A stretch of DNA of 64,000 bases from an uncultured Prevotellaceae bacterium (lineage in GTDB: Bacteria > Bacteroidota > Bacteroidia > Bacteroidales > Bacteroidaceae). Both the position numbers and the translations under genes were made by a program. The notes below the pieces were generated by a model that made no database searches, had not been told where the DNA came from, and saw only the letters and a list, made by a program, of their open reading frames with translations. Each line of letters opens with the position of its first letter. Positions within the stretch are counted from its first letter, which is position 1. This document shows, piece after piece, positions 51,473 through 60,822 of the stretch. The stretch is from contig ONMA01000003.1 in the NCBI GenBank assembly GCA_900318815.1, positions 42,466 to 106,465 on the forward strand, read 5' to 3'.

Positions 51473-51667
51473 TTCTCGCGCAGAGCCGCAGAGGCGCAGA
51501 GGTTGCGCAGAGGTTATTATCTATTTCTGAGCAGAGGTTATTTCTTTTTCTGTGAATGGAGTTCACGGAGTTGGGGCGGCCTCTGGCCGTCTCTGCCTAC
51601 TCCATGCAGTCTTTCAAGAAGTCACGTCTCTGCGAAAACTCTGCGCCTCTGCGTCTCTGCGCGAGAA
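51473..51667. repeat. CGCAGAGGCGCAGAG inverted repeat
   Basis: Arms of about 30 bases (51473-51502, 51638-51667) made of CGCAGAG units flank a centre containing GAGTTCACGGAGTTGG. With the neighbouring elements it fills the 635-base gap 51379-52013. Confidence 0.85.
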
Positions 51668-51680
51668 AAACGTTAGTAAG

Positions 51681-51942
51681 AAAGTAGGAAAGTAGGAAAG
51701 TAACTTGTGGACAGGAATGAAAATGAGTTGGTACGGGTTGGGGTGAAAGAGGACGGGAATCAAAGATTTTATATATATTATTATTATTATATTATATATA
51801 CCTTATATTATAATATATATATTACTTTATATATATAATAAATTATTAATTATTATATACCTTTATAATATATATATACTCCTTACGATGTAGAGAATAA
51901 AACGCTTCCTGTCCACAAGTTACTTTCCTACTTTCCTACTTT
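51681..51942. repeat. 37-bp inverted repeat with TATATA-rich core
   Basis: Perfect 37-base arms (51681-51717, 51906-51942; AAAGTAGGAAAGTAGGAAAG and following bases) surround about 190 bases that include a long A/T-only tract (51775-51880). Same plan as 28204-28381. Confidence 0.9.
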
Positions 51943-51954
51943 GTCGGCGTTTTG

Positions 51955-51986
51955 TTTGGCAAAGCCAGGATTATTTCGTAATTTTG
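51955..51986 (+). promoter_or_regulatory. Promoter of the 5'-nucleotidase gene
   Basis: TTTG (51955-51958), 20 bases, TAATTTTG (51979-51986). It rules out an ATG at 51984 and supports 52014. Confidence 0.8.
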
Positions 51987-52013
51987 CAGCCAATAACAAA
52001 AAAACATAGAACT

Positions 52014-53756
52014 ATGAAACTTTCTTTAACATTGGGCATAGCCATGATATGCCTCTCTTCAGTAAATGTAATGGGACAGGACAAAGAGACCGTGAAGCTG
52101 AGAGTCATCGAGACCACCGACGTGCATGGGAGCTTCTTCCCCTACGACTTCATCGAGCGCAAGCCCCTGAAAGGCTCCCTGACAAGGGTAAGCACCTACG
52201 TGAATAGGCTGCGCAAGGAGTATGGCGACCGGCTGCTGCTCTTAGACAACGGCGACATCCTGCAGGGACAGCCCACCTGCTACTATACCAACTTCGTAAA
52301 GTCGGAAAAGCCGAACATAGCCGCCGAGGTCATCAACTACATGAAGTATGATGTAGAGACCATGGGCAACCACGACGTTGAGACGGGACACGCCGTCTAC
52401 GACAAATGGATTCGCGAAGTGCGTTGTCCGCTGTTAGGTGCCAACATCCTGATGAAAGAGTCGGGACTGCCCTACCTGCCCCCCTACTCTATTCACGAAA
52501 TAGGCAAGACAAAGGTGGCCGTGCTGGGCATGATTACGCCCGCCATCCCCTTCTGGCTGAAAGAGCCGGTGTGGAGCGGACTGGAGTTTCAGGACATGGT
52601 GGCCTGTGCCAAGCAATGGGTAGATTATATCAACAAGGAGGAGCAGCCTGACGTACTCATCGGGCTCTTCCACAGCGGCAAGGACGGCGGCATCAGCACC
52701 CCTGAGTGCGAAGAGAACCTATCGGCAAAGGTGGCCAAGGAGGTGCCGGGCTTCGACATCGTCTTCTTCGGACACGACCACATCGTGCATAACGACTGGA
52801 TTGTAAACGTGAAGGGCGACTCGGTGCTGTGCCTCGACCCGGCCAACAACGCGCAGCGCGTGGCCGACGCTCAGATAGAACTGACCTACGAGAACGGCAA
52901 GCTGACGAGCAAGCGCGTTGAAGGCAAGATTCAAAGCATAGCCGACGAAGACGTTGACGAGGAGATGCTCAAGCACTTCCAGGCCACCATCGACAGCGTG
53001 AAGCAATACGTGGAGCGACAGATTGGCTTCTTTGAGAACAAGATTTCCTCGCGCGACTGCTTCTTCGGCTCAGCTGCCTTCACCGACCTCATCCACAACA
53101 TACAGCTGACGACTACAGGGGCCGACATCTCCTTTACCGCACCACTCAGCTTCAACACCAGCATAGAGCAAGGCCCCTTCCATGTAAGCGACCTCTTCAA
53201 GCTATACCGGTTTGAGAACCTGGTCACGGTACTCACGATGACGGGAAGCGAAGTGCGCAAGCACCTAGAAATGAGCTACGACCTGTGGATAAACACCATG
53301 ACGAAGCCCGATGACCACATCCTGAGAATCAAGAAAGGAGCCTTTGCCACCAAGCCCGACAGTTATAGCTTTACCGAAATGACCTTCAACTTCGACTCAG
53401 CAGCTGGTATCGACTATGAAGTCGACGTCACCAAGAAATACGGCGAGCGGGTGCGCATCCTGCGCATGTCGAACGGAGAGCCTTTCGACGAGCAGAAGAC
53501 CTATAAGGTGGTGATGAACAGCTACCGCAGCAACGGCGGCGGCGAACTGCTTACGAAGGGGGCAGGCATTCCGCACGACGAGATAGCCAAACGCATCGTC
53601 TACCAAAGCGAGAGAGACCAGCGTCACTACCTCATGCAGGAAATAGAGAAAGTAGGACACATAGCTCCCAAGGCCAACAACAACTGGCGTTTCGTACCCA
53701 CAGAATGGGCTGAACCCGCGCTGAAACGCGACCGCAAACTGATTTTCAATGAATAA
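52014..53756 (+). CDS. Periplasmic 5'-nucleotidase / 2',3'-cyclic phosphodiesterase family
   Basis: 580 residues with a signal peptide (ending NVMG-QD). The calcineurin-like domain has all metal motifs: ETTDVHGSF, DNGDILQGQP, MGNHDVE, LFHSGKD and FGHDH. The C-terminal 5'-nucleotidase domain follows (FTAPLSFNTSIEQGPFHVSDLFKLYRFEN; MNSYRSNGGGELL). It removes phosphate from nucleotides outside the cytoplasm for salvage. Monocistronic, with repeats on both sides. Confidence 0.94.
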   Translation: MKLSLTLGIAMICLSSVNVMGQDKETVKLRVIETTDVHGSFFPYDFIERKPLKGSLTRVSTYVNRLRKEYGDRLLLLDNGDILQGQPTCYYTNFVKSEKPNIAAEVINYMKYDVETMGNHDVETGHAVYDKWIREVRCPLLGANILMKESGLPYLPPYSIHEIGKTKVAVLGMITPAIPFWLKEPVWSGLEFQDMVACAKQWVDYINKEEQPDVLIGLFHSGKDGGISTPECEENLSAKVAKEVPGFDIVFFGHDHIVHNDWIVNVKGDSVLCLDPANNAQRVADAQIELTYENGKLTSKRVEGKIQSIADEDVDEEMLKHFQATIDSVKQYVERQIGFFENKISSRDCFFGSAAFTDLIHNIQLTTTGADISFTAPLSFNTSIEQGPFHVSDLFKLYRFENLVTVLTMTGSEVRKHLEMSYDLWINTMTKPDDHILRIKKGAFATKPDSYSFTEMTFNFDSAAGIDYEVDVTKKYGERVRILRMSNGEPFDEQKTYKVVMNSYRSNGGGELLTKGAGIPHDEIAKRIVYQSERDQRHYLMQEIEKVGHIAPKANNNWRFVPTEWAEPALKRDRKLIFNE

Positions 53757-53784
53757 GGGACTCAACTTTCGCATGTATGAATAA

Positions 53785-53923
53785 CAACAACGGATTTCAC
53801 GGATTATACGGATGCCACACAGCTACCTCATCGCGGCTTTAGCCGCTGTAATCTGGTTTAATCTGTGAAATAACAATAATGATGCGTAGTATCAAATCCG
53901 TATAATCCGTGAAATCCGTTGTT
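53785..53923. repeat. ACGGATTATACGG inverted repeat, copy 2
   Basis: Perfect 28-base arms (53785-53812 and 53896-53923) of AACAACGGATTTCACGGATT type, relative of 35181-35313. The right arm ends 19 bases before the likely nudC start. Confidence 0.9.
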
Positions 53924-53941
53924 TATAATAACTTGAGAAAC

Positions 53942-54736
53942 TTGAAAAAGGTATATTATTTCGTGTTTTGCAAGGATTCGCTCCTGCTTGAAAAAGCGGC
54001 CGACGGCTCCTTCACCATCCCCTTACAGGAAGAGCCGCCCGTGGAGACGAAGCCCTGGACGCAGATACTGAACGTAACGCCGATGGCCGACGGCACGCCC
54101 GTGCGTGCCTACAGCATCGACCAGCCTGTGGCAAATGAAGAGAAGTACGAATTGTGCCCGCTGCGGCAAAGCTACTACAAGCTGACGGAAGAGTTGTATC
54201 TGAAGGGGGGAAAATGCGCCGAACTCATCTACTGGCATCAAAACACACGTTTCTGCGGCGTGTGTGGCGGGCCGATGAAGTTTCACACCGACATATCAAA
54301 ACGCTGCGAACATTGCGGGAAGGAGGTGTGGCCCCAGCTGGCTACAGCCATCATCGTGCTGATTCATCGCGGCAACGACGAGATTTTCATGGCCCGTGGA
54401 CGCAATTTCCGAGGCGACTTCTACGGACTGATTGCGGGATTCGTAGAGACCGGCGAATCGCTCGAAGAGGCCGTGAGGCGCGAAGTGAGGGAAGAAACGG
54501 GTCTGCAAATCAAGAACCTGCGCTATTTCGGCTCGCAGCCCTGGCCCTACCCGAGCGGACTGATGGTTGGCTTTAATGCCGAATATGCAGGGGGGCATCC
54601 CCATCTGCAACGCGAAGAACTGCTGAAGGGCGGATGGTTCCATCGCGACCACCTGCCCAAGCTGCCGGAGAAGCTGTCGATTGCCCGCAGGCTGATAGAC
54701 AACTGGCTCGGAGCAGAGGAAGAAGTGAAGGATTAA
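53942..54736 (+). CDS. nudC: NAD(H) pyrophosphatase NudC
   Basis: 264 residues from a TTG at 53942 (MKKVYYFVFCKDSLLLEK when read as a start); a TTG at 53933 and a GTG at 53909 are in frame, but there is no ATG. The zinc site is CGVCGG plus CEHCGK (spaced 15), the Nudix box is GFVETGESLEEAVRREVREE then TG, and the NudC-specific SQPWPYPSGLM follows it. It splits NADH to NMNH and AMP and in bacteria removes NAD caps from RNA. Its stop codon shares TTAA with the stop of the converging gene. Confidence 0.92.
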   Translation: MKKVYYFVFCKDSLLLEKAADGSFTIPLQEEPPVETKPWTQILNVTPMADGTPVRAYSIDQPVANEEKYELCPLRQSYYKLTEELYLKGGKCAELIYWHQNTRFCGVCGGPMKFHTDISKRCEHCGKEVWPQLATAIIVLIHRGNDEIFMARGRNFRGDFYGLIAGFVETGESLEEAVRREVREETGLQIKNLRYFGSQPWPYPSGLMVGFNAEYAGGHPHLQREELLKGGWFHRDHLPKLPEKLSIARRLIDNWLGAEEEVKD

Positions 54737-56775
54737 CGCCCGATGCGATAGCGCAGTTGTACGTCAAGGTCGGTCTTCGACGAGTGGGCAATCTGCTGAA
54801 GACCACTTGCGATGGAGGCACGGTCGAAATAATGGGTGTAGCCCAGGCGCACGTGGCACAGCCAACGCCCTACCTCGTAGCGAGCAAGGAGCGAACAACG
54901 AAGTCCCTCGCCCGTAAGGGAACCGAAGTCGAATGAATGGGGCAGCTGTCGCTCGTAGAGGTAAAGGTAAGCACCCGAACCGGCGTTGAAGTAGGCCGAA
55001 GTCATCGACAGGAGCCAGCGGCGGGGCTGCCAGGAAGCCGACTCGCTGACCATCCATCCTTGCCCGGTAGCCTGCAGATAGTCGCCCTGCGTGGTAAGGC
55101 TCAACGGTACCCCCTTTGAAGAATACGTCGTACTAAGGCGCGCTCGATGCTCCGTGTGATGCTCGAGTGTGCTTTTTGTTTCATCATCCCGTTCGCGCCG
55201 ATGGCAACGGTAGCGAGCCTTGAACGTCCAGGAGCCAAGTTCTATGACGGACGAAGCCAACAGGTCGACGGCAGAAGAGGCCTGCGAGGTCATGCTGCGA
55301 GCCCAAGGGAAATAGGCGTAGTCGGCATAGACCTGCAAATGCCAGCGACGCAGGGGTTTCCACGTGGCACCCAGCATGAGACCGCTCTCGTTCTGGACGT
55401 GCCCGCCTTCGCTCAGGGCATGAGCATGAAGCGACTGGTAACGATAGCTGTAGAAACGCTGGATGGCCATCAACGCCAAAGCATTTGAAGGCTGAAAGTT
55501 CAGCACATGAAAGGTGGCCAGATGGCCCTTGCGGTCGATAGCCGTCTCGCCCGAAAGACGCAGCCGCCATGAGGAATAGCCATAACTCGCCGAGAGGTTC
55601 ATGAAATCGCTGCCCGAGGCCTGATAGCGACGGAAGAGTGAGCTTGTATCGGGCTGCAAAGAACGGTCAAGATGCGTGTAGGCCGCATGGAATCCTGCAT
55701 GAAGGGGGCCATGCTGCCATCCTAAGGACACGCCAAGGTCGGTTGCCCTCACGTTATACTTCTTCTCCATCTCGGTGGGAGTACGGTGGTAGCCCGACGT
55801 GATGAGCGTCCTTGCCGTGCTGTCGGCATTGAGGGTGGCATCCATCGCGCGGCAAGACAGATAGGGAGTGAGGCGCCAGGAGGGAGCCAGACGCAACGTG
55901 GCAGCCGCCCCCTGGAGATAGTCGGCCTCCGAACGCGAGGCATGAGGGCGCAACAGGGCGGGTGTACGCCCCATGGTCTGCATCGCGGCCAGTTTGCCAA
56001 GCATGAAACTGCTGCCCATGACAAGCCCCATGCCAGCACTCATCTTGTATTTCCCCACAACAGCATTCTCCACGACTCCCATGCCTTTCAGCTGCACATA
56101 ATAGCTGTAGGCATCATAGCCCCATCGGTTCTTGTTGGCACCGAAAGGCTCGCCAGCATCCTGTGCGCCAAGAATACCGGCACGCAGGCGGTTGGCCGAA
56201 CGGAACTCATAGCGCAGCTCATGGCGATAGCGATAGCCTAAGTAGCCGTTTTCATCGCCACGGCGCGTGTAAAAGGGAATGCGCAGGGAGCCGGTCAGCT
56301 CATGGCGACCCCAACGAAGGAGTGAATCCAACGTGGGGGAAGAGTCCTTCTTCTCGCCCGACGTACCCACATAGACGAAAAAGGGCAGCAACTGCAACTG
56401 GGCATAGTCGAGCGACGACACCATGCGCAACTCGCCCAACGACCGCATAGGGCCATAGCGTTCAAGGTATTCCATCAAGTCCATCACCTGCCGGGAAGAA
56501 AGAAATGGCAGTTGCTCCAGTTCGGTGCGCGTGGCCTGGTTGATGTCCAAGGGCTGTGCAGCAAGCTGCTCGAGCCAGTCGAAGGATTCTTCCCAGTCGG
56601 ATGTCTCTGTTTCCTCGCCACTCATCACCTCATGCCATATCTCCTGCCACGAGGCCGCTTGCTGAGCCTTGGCCACACAAACAACAAAAGGCAGCATGCA
56701 TAAAAGCATCTGCCTTAGTAAACGGTTCGAAACCGTAGGTTTAACGTTCCAAGAGCTTGTAATCCACCTCGCCAT
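54733..56775 (-). CDS. Helix-hairpin-helix protein with outer-membrane barrel
   Basis: 680 residues. After a signal-like segment (MLLCMLPFVVCVAKA-QQ) comes a ComEA-type helix-hairpin-helix pair (LDINQATRTELEQLPFLSSRQVMDLMEYLERYGPMRSL, about 75-112), then about 540 residues of alternating strands ending in LDVQLRYRIGR, a barrel layout. The pairing of a DNA-binding-type HhH with a barrel recurs in Bacteroidota, and a DNA-uptake role has been guessed but not shown. Start: the ATG at 56775 overlaps the upstream gene by 35 bases; 56709 is an alternative that leaves only a short uncharged signal. Last gene of the rfbC operon. Confidence 0.75.
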   Translation of the reverse strand: MARWITSSWNVKPTVSNRLLRQMLLCMLPFVVCVAKAQQAASWQEIWHEVMSGEETETSDWEESFDWLEQLAAQPLDINQATRTELEQLPFLSSRQVMDLMEYLERYGPMRSLGELRMVSSLDYAQLQLLPFFVYVGTSGEKKDSSPTLDSLLRWGRHELTGSLRIPFYTRRGDENGYLGYRYRHELRYEFRSANRLRAGILGAQDAGEPFGANKNRWGYDAYSYYVQLKGMGVVENAVVGKYKMSAGMGLVMGSSFMLGKLAAMQTMGRTPALLRPHASRSEADYLQGAAATLRLAPSWRLTPYLSCRAMDATLNADSTARTLITSGYHRTPTEMEKKYNVRATDLGVSLGWQHGPLHAGFHAAYTHLDRSLQPDTSSLFRRYQASGSDFMNLSASYGYSSWRLRLSGETAIDRKGHLATFHVLNFQPSNALALMAIQRFYSYRYQSLHAHALSEGGHVQNESGLMLGATWKPLRRWHLQVYADYAYFPWARSMTSQASSAVDLLASSVIELGSWTFKARYRCHRRERDDETKSTLEHHTEHRARLSTTYSSKGVPLSLTTQGDYLQATGQGWMVSESASWQPRRWLLSMTSAYFNAGSGAYLYLYERQLPHSFDFGSLTGEGLRCSLLARYEVGRWLCHVRLGYTHYFDRASIASGLQQIAHSSKTDLDVQLRYRIGR

Positions 56776-57538
56776 TGAAACCTATCCTTGTTTCAACAAC
56801 ATAGCAACTGGGGCCGTCGGGGATGCAAAGCATGGCATTGAAGTAGAAGCCCTTGGCATCGACGCGGCTGTACGTCATATTGCTCAGGATGGCCTGCGCA
56901 AGGAATTGCGCAGGCACCTGCTGACTGTACATCTGTTTGCGGAAGTCGCGCCAGAAGAACTTGTCGGCTCCATGAAACAGGCTGATATGGATGATGTTGT
57001 CGTAATAGACATTCTCCACACCCACCCCGTCGTCATTATAGGAAGTCTTCTGAACCTTATAGCGCGTGGGGTTAATGGCGATGTACCAATGATACCTCTC
57101 TCCATTAAAGACAACAACCGAATCCTTCTTCATCACCTCTGTCACCGTCACCGACTGGGGCGGAGCCTGATGATCGAACGAAAGGACATCGTTCGGGTCG
57201 TCGCTCTTCATCAACTTGATGATGTCGCCATTCTGATTGCGGAACCAAAACAGATGGGAGGCCTGCTTGACAACGGGATAGCTCTGGGTGCCCAGCATGA
57301 AGGAGTCCTTGGCAACCCGGAAATAGGCCGGCATACTGGTAGAGTCAGGGAAATAGACCGTGTCGCCCTTGATGCGGAACGACACTTCCTCCGTCTCACT
57401 ATCAATCCAGATACCCTGCAACATGGCCTTTGCCTGACGGTTCTCGACAACAGGAACCGCCGTATCGCCGCTCTTGCCCTTACAGGCAGCAAGAGCAACG
57501 ACAAGCAGAAGGACAATGAAGGGTGAAAACTTACTCAT
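56741..57538 (-). CDS. DUF4738 lipoprotein
   Basis: 265 residues with a lipobox (LAAC) after MSKFSPFIVLLLVVA. Segments LQGIWIDSETEEVSFRIKGDTVYFPDS and WYIAINPTRYKVQKT belong to the DUF4738 family of Bacteroidales, function unknown. Start at 57538 is preferred over 57562, which would overlap ugd. It lies 8 bases after ugd. Confidence 0.85.
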   Translation of the reverse strand: MSKFSPFIVLLLVVALAACKGKSGDTAVPVVENRQAKAMLQGIWIDSETEEVSFRIKGDTVYFPDSTSMPAYFRVAKDSFMLGTQSYPVVKQASHLFWFRNQNGDIIKLMKSDDPNDVLSFDHQAPPQSVTVTEVMKKDSVVVFNGERYHWYIAINPTRYKVQKTSYNDDGVGVENVYYDNIIHISLFHGADKFFWRDFRKQMYSQQVPAQFLAQAILSNMTYSRVDAKGFYFNAMLCIPDGPSCYVVETRIGFNGEVDYKLLER

Positions 57539-57546
57539 TCTGAAAC

Positions 57547-58866
57547 TTATTTTCCTATGCAATGATATTCAAAGCCGCACTCCTCGACTTCGTCGGCATC
57601 GAAGATGTTACGGCCGTCGATGACCAGCGGATACCTCATGGCCTTCTTGATGACACCCCACGTGGGCAGGCGGAACTCCTTCCATTCGGTGAGCAGCAGC
57701 AAGGCATCGGCATCCAGTACGGCATCGTACATGTCGCGGCAATAAATGACCTTATCGCCGATGCGGCGGCGGCACTCGTCCATAGCAATGGGGTCGTAGG
57801 CACGAATAGTACACCCGGCATCCAACAGTTTCTGAATCATGACCAAGGCGGTAGACTCACGCATGTCATCGGTCTCGGGCTTGAACGAGAGTCCCCACAT
57901 CGCAATGGTCTTGCCCTTGAGGTCGGCCTCGCCTTCGAATGCCTTCTGCAGCTTCTCGAACAGCACGCCTTTCTGACGCTCATTCACCCGCTCCACGGCC
58001 TTCAATACCTCCATAGAATAGCCATTCTGGTCGGCGGTCTTGATAAGAGCCTTGACATCCTTGGGGAAGCACGAACCGCCATAGCCACAGCCGGCATAGA
58101 GGAACTTACGGCCAATACGGGTGTCGCTGCCTATTCCCGCGCGTACCATATTAACATCTGCCCCCACACGCTCACAGAGATTGGCAATGTCGTTCATAAA
58201 CGAGATGCGAGTGGCCAGCATGGAGTTAGCGGCATACTTGGTCATCTCAGCCGAAGGAATATCCATGAAGATGACGCGGAAATTGTTGAGCAGGAACGGC
58301 TTATAGAGCTTGGAGAGAGCCTTCTTGGCTTTCTCGCTCTCAACACCCACCACCACGCGGTCGGGACTCATAAAGTCCTTGATGGCATTGCCTTCCTTCA
58401 AGAACTCAGGATTGGAGGCCACGTCGAAAGGAATGTCGACACCACGCTTCTTCAGTTCCTCCTCGATGGTGGCACGCACCTTGCGGGCAGTTCCCACGGG
58501 CACCGTAGACTTCGTGACAACCACCAGATAGCGGTTCAGATTCTCGCCGATGGTCTTTGCCACCTGCAAGACATACTTCAAATCGGCCGAACCGTCTTCA
58601 TCGGGCGGCGTGCCAACAGCAGAGAAGACAATCTCCTGGTCGTTCAGGATTGAAGCCAGGTCGGTAGTAAACTTCAAGCGTCCAGCCTTCACATTCTTCA
58701 GCACCATCTGGTCAAGCCCTGGTTCGTAAATGGGAATCTCGCCATTCTTCAGTCGCTCTATCTTCTGTGCATCAACATCGACGCAGGTAACATTAACACC
58801 CGTCTCGGCAAAACATGTGCCGGAAACCAAACCGACATAGCCGGTTCCTACGATAGCTATATTCAT
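57547..58866 (-). CDS. ugd: UDP-glucose 6-dehydrogenase
   Basis: 439 residues, standard length. NAD-binding GTGYVGLVSGTCFAE at 7-21, KSTVPVGTARKV, the tri-domain hinge SAEMTKYAANSMLATRISF, and the catalytic cysteine C266 in GYGGSCFPKD. It oxidises UDP-glucose to UDP-glucuronate, a precursor for surface polysaccharides. In an operon with rfbC (23 bases upstream). Confidence 0.97.
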   Translation of the reverse strand: MNIAIVGTGYVGLVSGTCFAETGVNVTCVDVDAQKIERLKNGEIPIYEPGLDQMVLKNVKAGRLKFTTDLASILNDQEIVFSAVGTPPDEDGSADLKYVLQVAKTIGENLNRYLVVVTKSTVPVGTARKVRATIEEELKKRGVDIPFDVASNPEFLKEGNAIKDFMSPDRVVVGVESEKAKKALSKLYKPFLLNNFRVIFMDIPSAEMTKYAANSMLATRISFMNDIANLCERVGADVNMVRAGIGSDTRIGRKFLYAGCGYGGSCFPKDVKALIKTADQNGYSMEVLKAVERVNERQKGVLFEKLQKAFEGEADLKGKTIAMWGLSFKPETDDMRESTALVMIQKLLDAGCTIRAYDPIAMDECRRRIGDKVIYCRDMYDAVLDADALLLLTEWKEFRLPTWGVIKKAMRYPLVIDGRNIFDADEVEECGFEYHCIGK

Positions 58867-58889
58867 ACGCTAATCAAAACAAATATGTA

Positions 58890-59438
58890 TTATTCAAATA
58901 ATTCTGCATCTTTCAAGAGCGGCTGCACCAGGTCTTTCGCACTCATAATCAACACCTTGGGGTCTATGTTCCAGTCAATGGCCAGCGCAGGATCGTTCCA
59001 GCGTAAGCCCGCCTCTGACTGCGGAGCATAGACGTTGTCCACCTTATAGGTAAAGATGGCCTCGGGACTCAAGACCAGGAAACCGTGGGCAAAGCCACGA
59101 GGAATATAGAACTGACGCCTGTTCTCCTCGCTCAACACGACAGCCACGTGCTTGCCAAACGTGGGAGACGACTTGCGAATGTCGACAGCGACATCCAACA
59201 CCTTACCTTTAATCACGCGCACAAGCTTAGCCTGCGAGAACGCGCCCTTCTGATAATGTAGTCCACGCAACACACCGTATGACGACTTCGACTCATTGTC
59301 CTGTATAAAGTCCACCTTGCCTATATGCTCTTCAAATTCAGCCTTCTTCCATGACTCCATGAAGTAACCACGAGCATCTTCATAGACCTTCGGCTCAATG
59401 ACATATACGCCCTCAATGGCCGTTTCCCTATATTCCAT
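58890..59438 (-). CDS. rfbC: dTDP-4-dehydrorhamnose 3,5-epimerase
   Basis: 182 residues. Cupin fold with FIQDNESKSSYGVLRGLHYQ (catalytic H61), RVIKGKVLDVAVDIRKSSPTFG, FYIPRGFAHGFLVLS and the catalytic tyrosine Y131 (FTYKVDN). It makes dTDP-4-keto-L-rhamnose. rfbA, rfbB and rfbD are not in the window. First gene of the four-gene operon. Confidence 0.97.
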   Translation of the reverse strand: MEYRETAIEGVYVIEPKVYEDARGYFMESWKKAEFEEHIGKVDFIQDNESKSSYGVLRGLHYQKGAFSQAKLVRVIKGKVLDVAVDIRKSSPTFGKHVAVVLSEENRRQFYIPRGFAHGFLVLSPEAIFTYKVDNVYAPQSEAGLRWNDPALAIDWNIDPKVLIMSAKDLVQPLLKDAELFE

Positions 59439-59489
59439 ATAATATATATAGATGAATTATACTTGATTCAAATTTGTATTTTCGATGTG

Positions 59490-59522
59490 CAAAATTACAA
59501 ATTATATTCCAAACTCTGCAAA
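59490..59522 (-). promoter_or_regulatory. Promoter of the rfbC operon
   Basis: On the minus strand TTTG (59519-59522), 21 bases, TAATTTTG (59490-59497). Confidence 0.7.
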
Positions 59523-59560
59523 GATTTTTTGCTTTTCTACATTTTTTGGGGTGCTTTTCA

Positions 59561-59590
59561 TTGTTAATCGGAGAAAAAGTTGTAATTTTG
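59561..59590 (+). promoter_or_regulatory. Promoter of the HU/SPOR gene
   Basis: TTG (59561-59563), 19 bases, TAATTTTG (59583-59590), only four bases before the GTG start at 59595. Confidence 0.7.
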
Positions 59591-59594
59591 CATC

Positions 59595-60779
59595 GTGATT
59601 GAATTAGAAAGACATATTGAGATACTGCTGTTAAGTAACGACTGCGTGATTGTACCTAACCTCGGCGGCTTCATGACGCATCACGTAAATGCACGTTATG
59701 ACTTGGGCGACGGCCTGTTTCTACCGCCGCTCAGGACGCTCGGATTCAATCCGCAGCTCACGATGAACGACTCGTTATTGGTGCAGTCGTACATCGAAGC
59801 CTACGATATCAGCTACCCCGAAGCCCTGCGGCGAGTGGAAAAAGAAGTGGAAGAACTTCGCAAACATCTGGAAACGGAAGGGCATTACGAACTGAACGAC
59901 ATTGGCGTCCTTCACCTGCTGGACGACGGGCGCATGGAGTTCGAGCCTTGCGAGGCAGGAATCTTAACGCCGTCGCTCTATGGACTGAGTTCGTTTATGA
60001 TGTATCCTGTTGACCAGGAAATCATCACGCCAATTTCCAATACCACTCAAGAACCTGTAAAGGAGGAGAAACAGGCTATGGAAATTGAAAACGTTGCGGA
60101 GATTGAAGTTGAACAGGAACAGCCTGCCAGACCTATCATTGACAAGGATAACGATACGATTGTCCTCAAGATGTCATGGGTGCGCAATGCAGCAGCTATT
60201 GCGGCTGCCATCATAGCTTTCTTTATGATTCAGACTCCTGTGTCAAACAGCAACGTGGCCGTAGACCCTCAGCAGAGCACGATGCTACCTATTCAAGGGC
60301 ATCAGATGGCTAAGGCTGAGACGGCTGAGAAGGATGTCCGGGAGGAGACGAATCAGGAATTAGCTAGGCCAGAGGCTACAAGTCCCGTGGTAAGCGAAAC
60401 ACCTAAGAGAGAGACTACGGCCAGGGATAAAGTTGTTATCTCGGAACCAAAGGCAAAGTCGGCAAAGAAGGAAGAGGCGGCAAGAAAGGCTGAACCTAAG
60501 CCCACGAAAGAGCCCGTGAAAGAGGCAACTCCGAAGAAGCAGAGCAAAAGCTATACGATAGTTTTGGCCAGCCAGACTACAGAGGAGAATGCAATGGACT
60601 TCCTGATAACGCTGGATAGCATGGGATTTAGCGACAATATCCACATCGTTAAAACGAGCAAAAACGGGAGAGTGCGCGTGACATACGGCCCCTTCAATAC
60701 GGAGGAAGAGGTCTATGCAGAGCTGGCGAAGCTTCGCAAGCACCAGTTACTAAAAGGGTCATGGGTATTGCGCCCATAA
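59595..60779 (+). CDS. HU-CCDC81-like domain and SPOR domain membrane protein
   Basis: 394 residues starting at GTG. Residues 1-130 are the bacterial CCDC81-type HU domains (IELERHIEILLLSNDCVIVPNLGGFM, then LRTLGFNPQLTMNDSLLVQSYIEA). One membrane helix follows near 196-214 (AAAIAAAIIAFFMIQTPV), then a lysine-, glutamate- and alanine-rich linker, and a C-terminal SPOR domain (about 318-394, SYTIVLASQTTEENAMDFL..TYGPFNTEEEVYAELAKL). SPOR domains bind denuded peptidoglycan at division sites; HU-like domains could touch DNA on the cytosolic side. The role is inferred. The start lies at the predicted transcript start, so the mRNA may be leaderless. Confidence 0.85.
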   Translation: MIELERHIEILLLSNDCVIVPNLGGFMTHHVNARYDLGDGLFLPPLRTLGFNPQLTMNDSLLVQSYIEAYDISYPEALRRVEKEVEELRKHLETEGHYELNDIGVLHLLDDGRMEFEPCEAGILTPSLYGLSSFMMYPVDQEIITPISNTTQEPVKEEKQAMEIENVAEIEVEQEQPARPIIDKDNDTIVLKMSWVRNAAAIAAAIIAFFMIQTPVSNSNVAVDPQQSTMLPIQGHQMAKAETAEKDVREETNQELARPEATSPVVSETPKRETTARDKVVISEPKAKSAKKEEAARKAEPKPTKEPVKEATPKKQSKSYTIVLASQTTEENAMDFLITLDSMGFSDNIHIVKTSKNGRVRVTYGPFNTEEEVYAELAKLRKHQLLKGSWVLRP

Positions 60780-60822
60780 CCCTTTTCTATTTATCTACAA
60801 ACCCGATTATCTTTTATTGATT

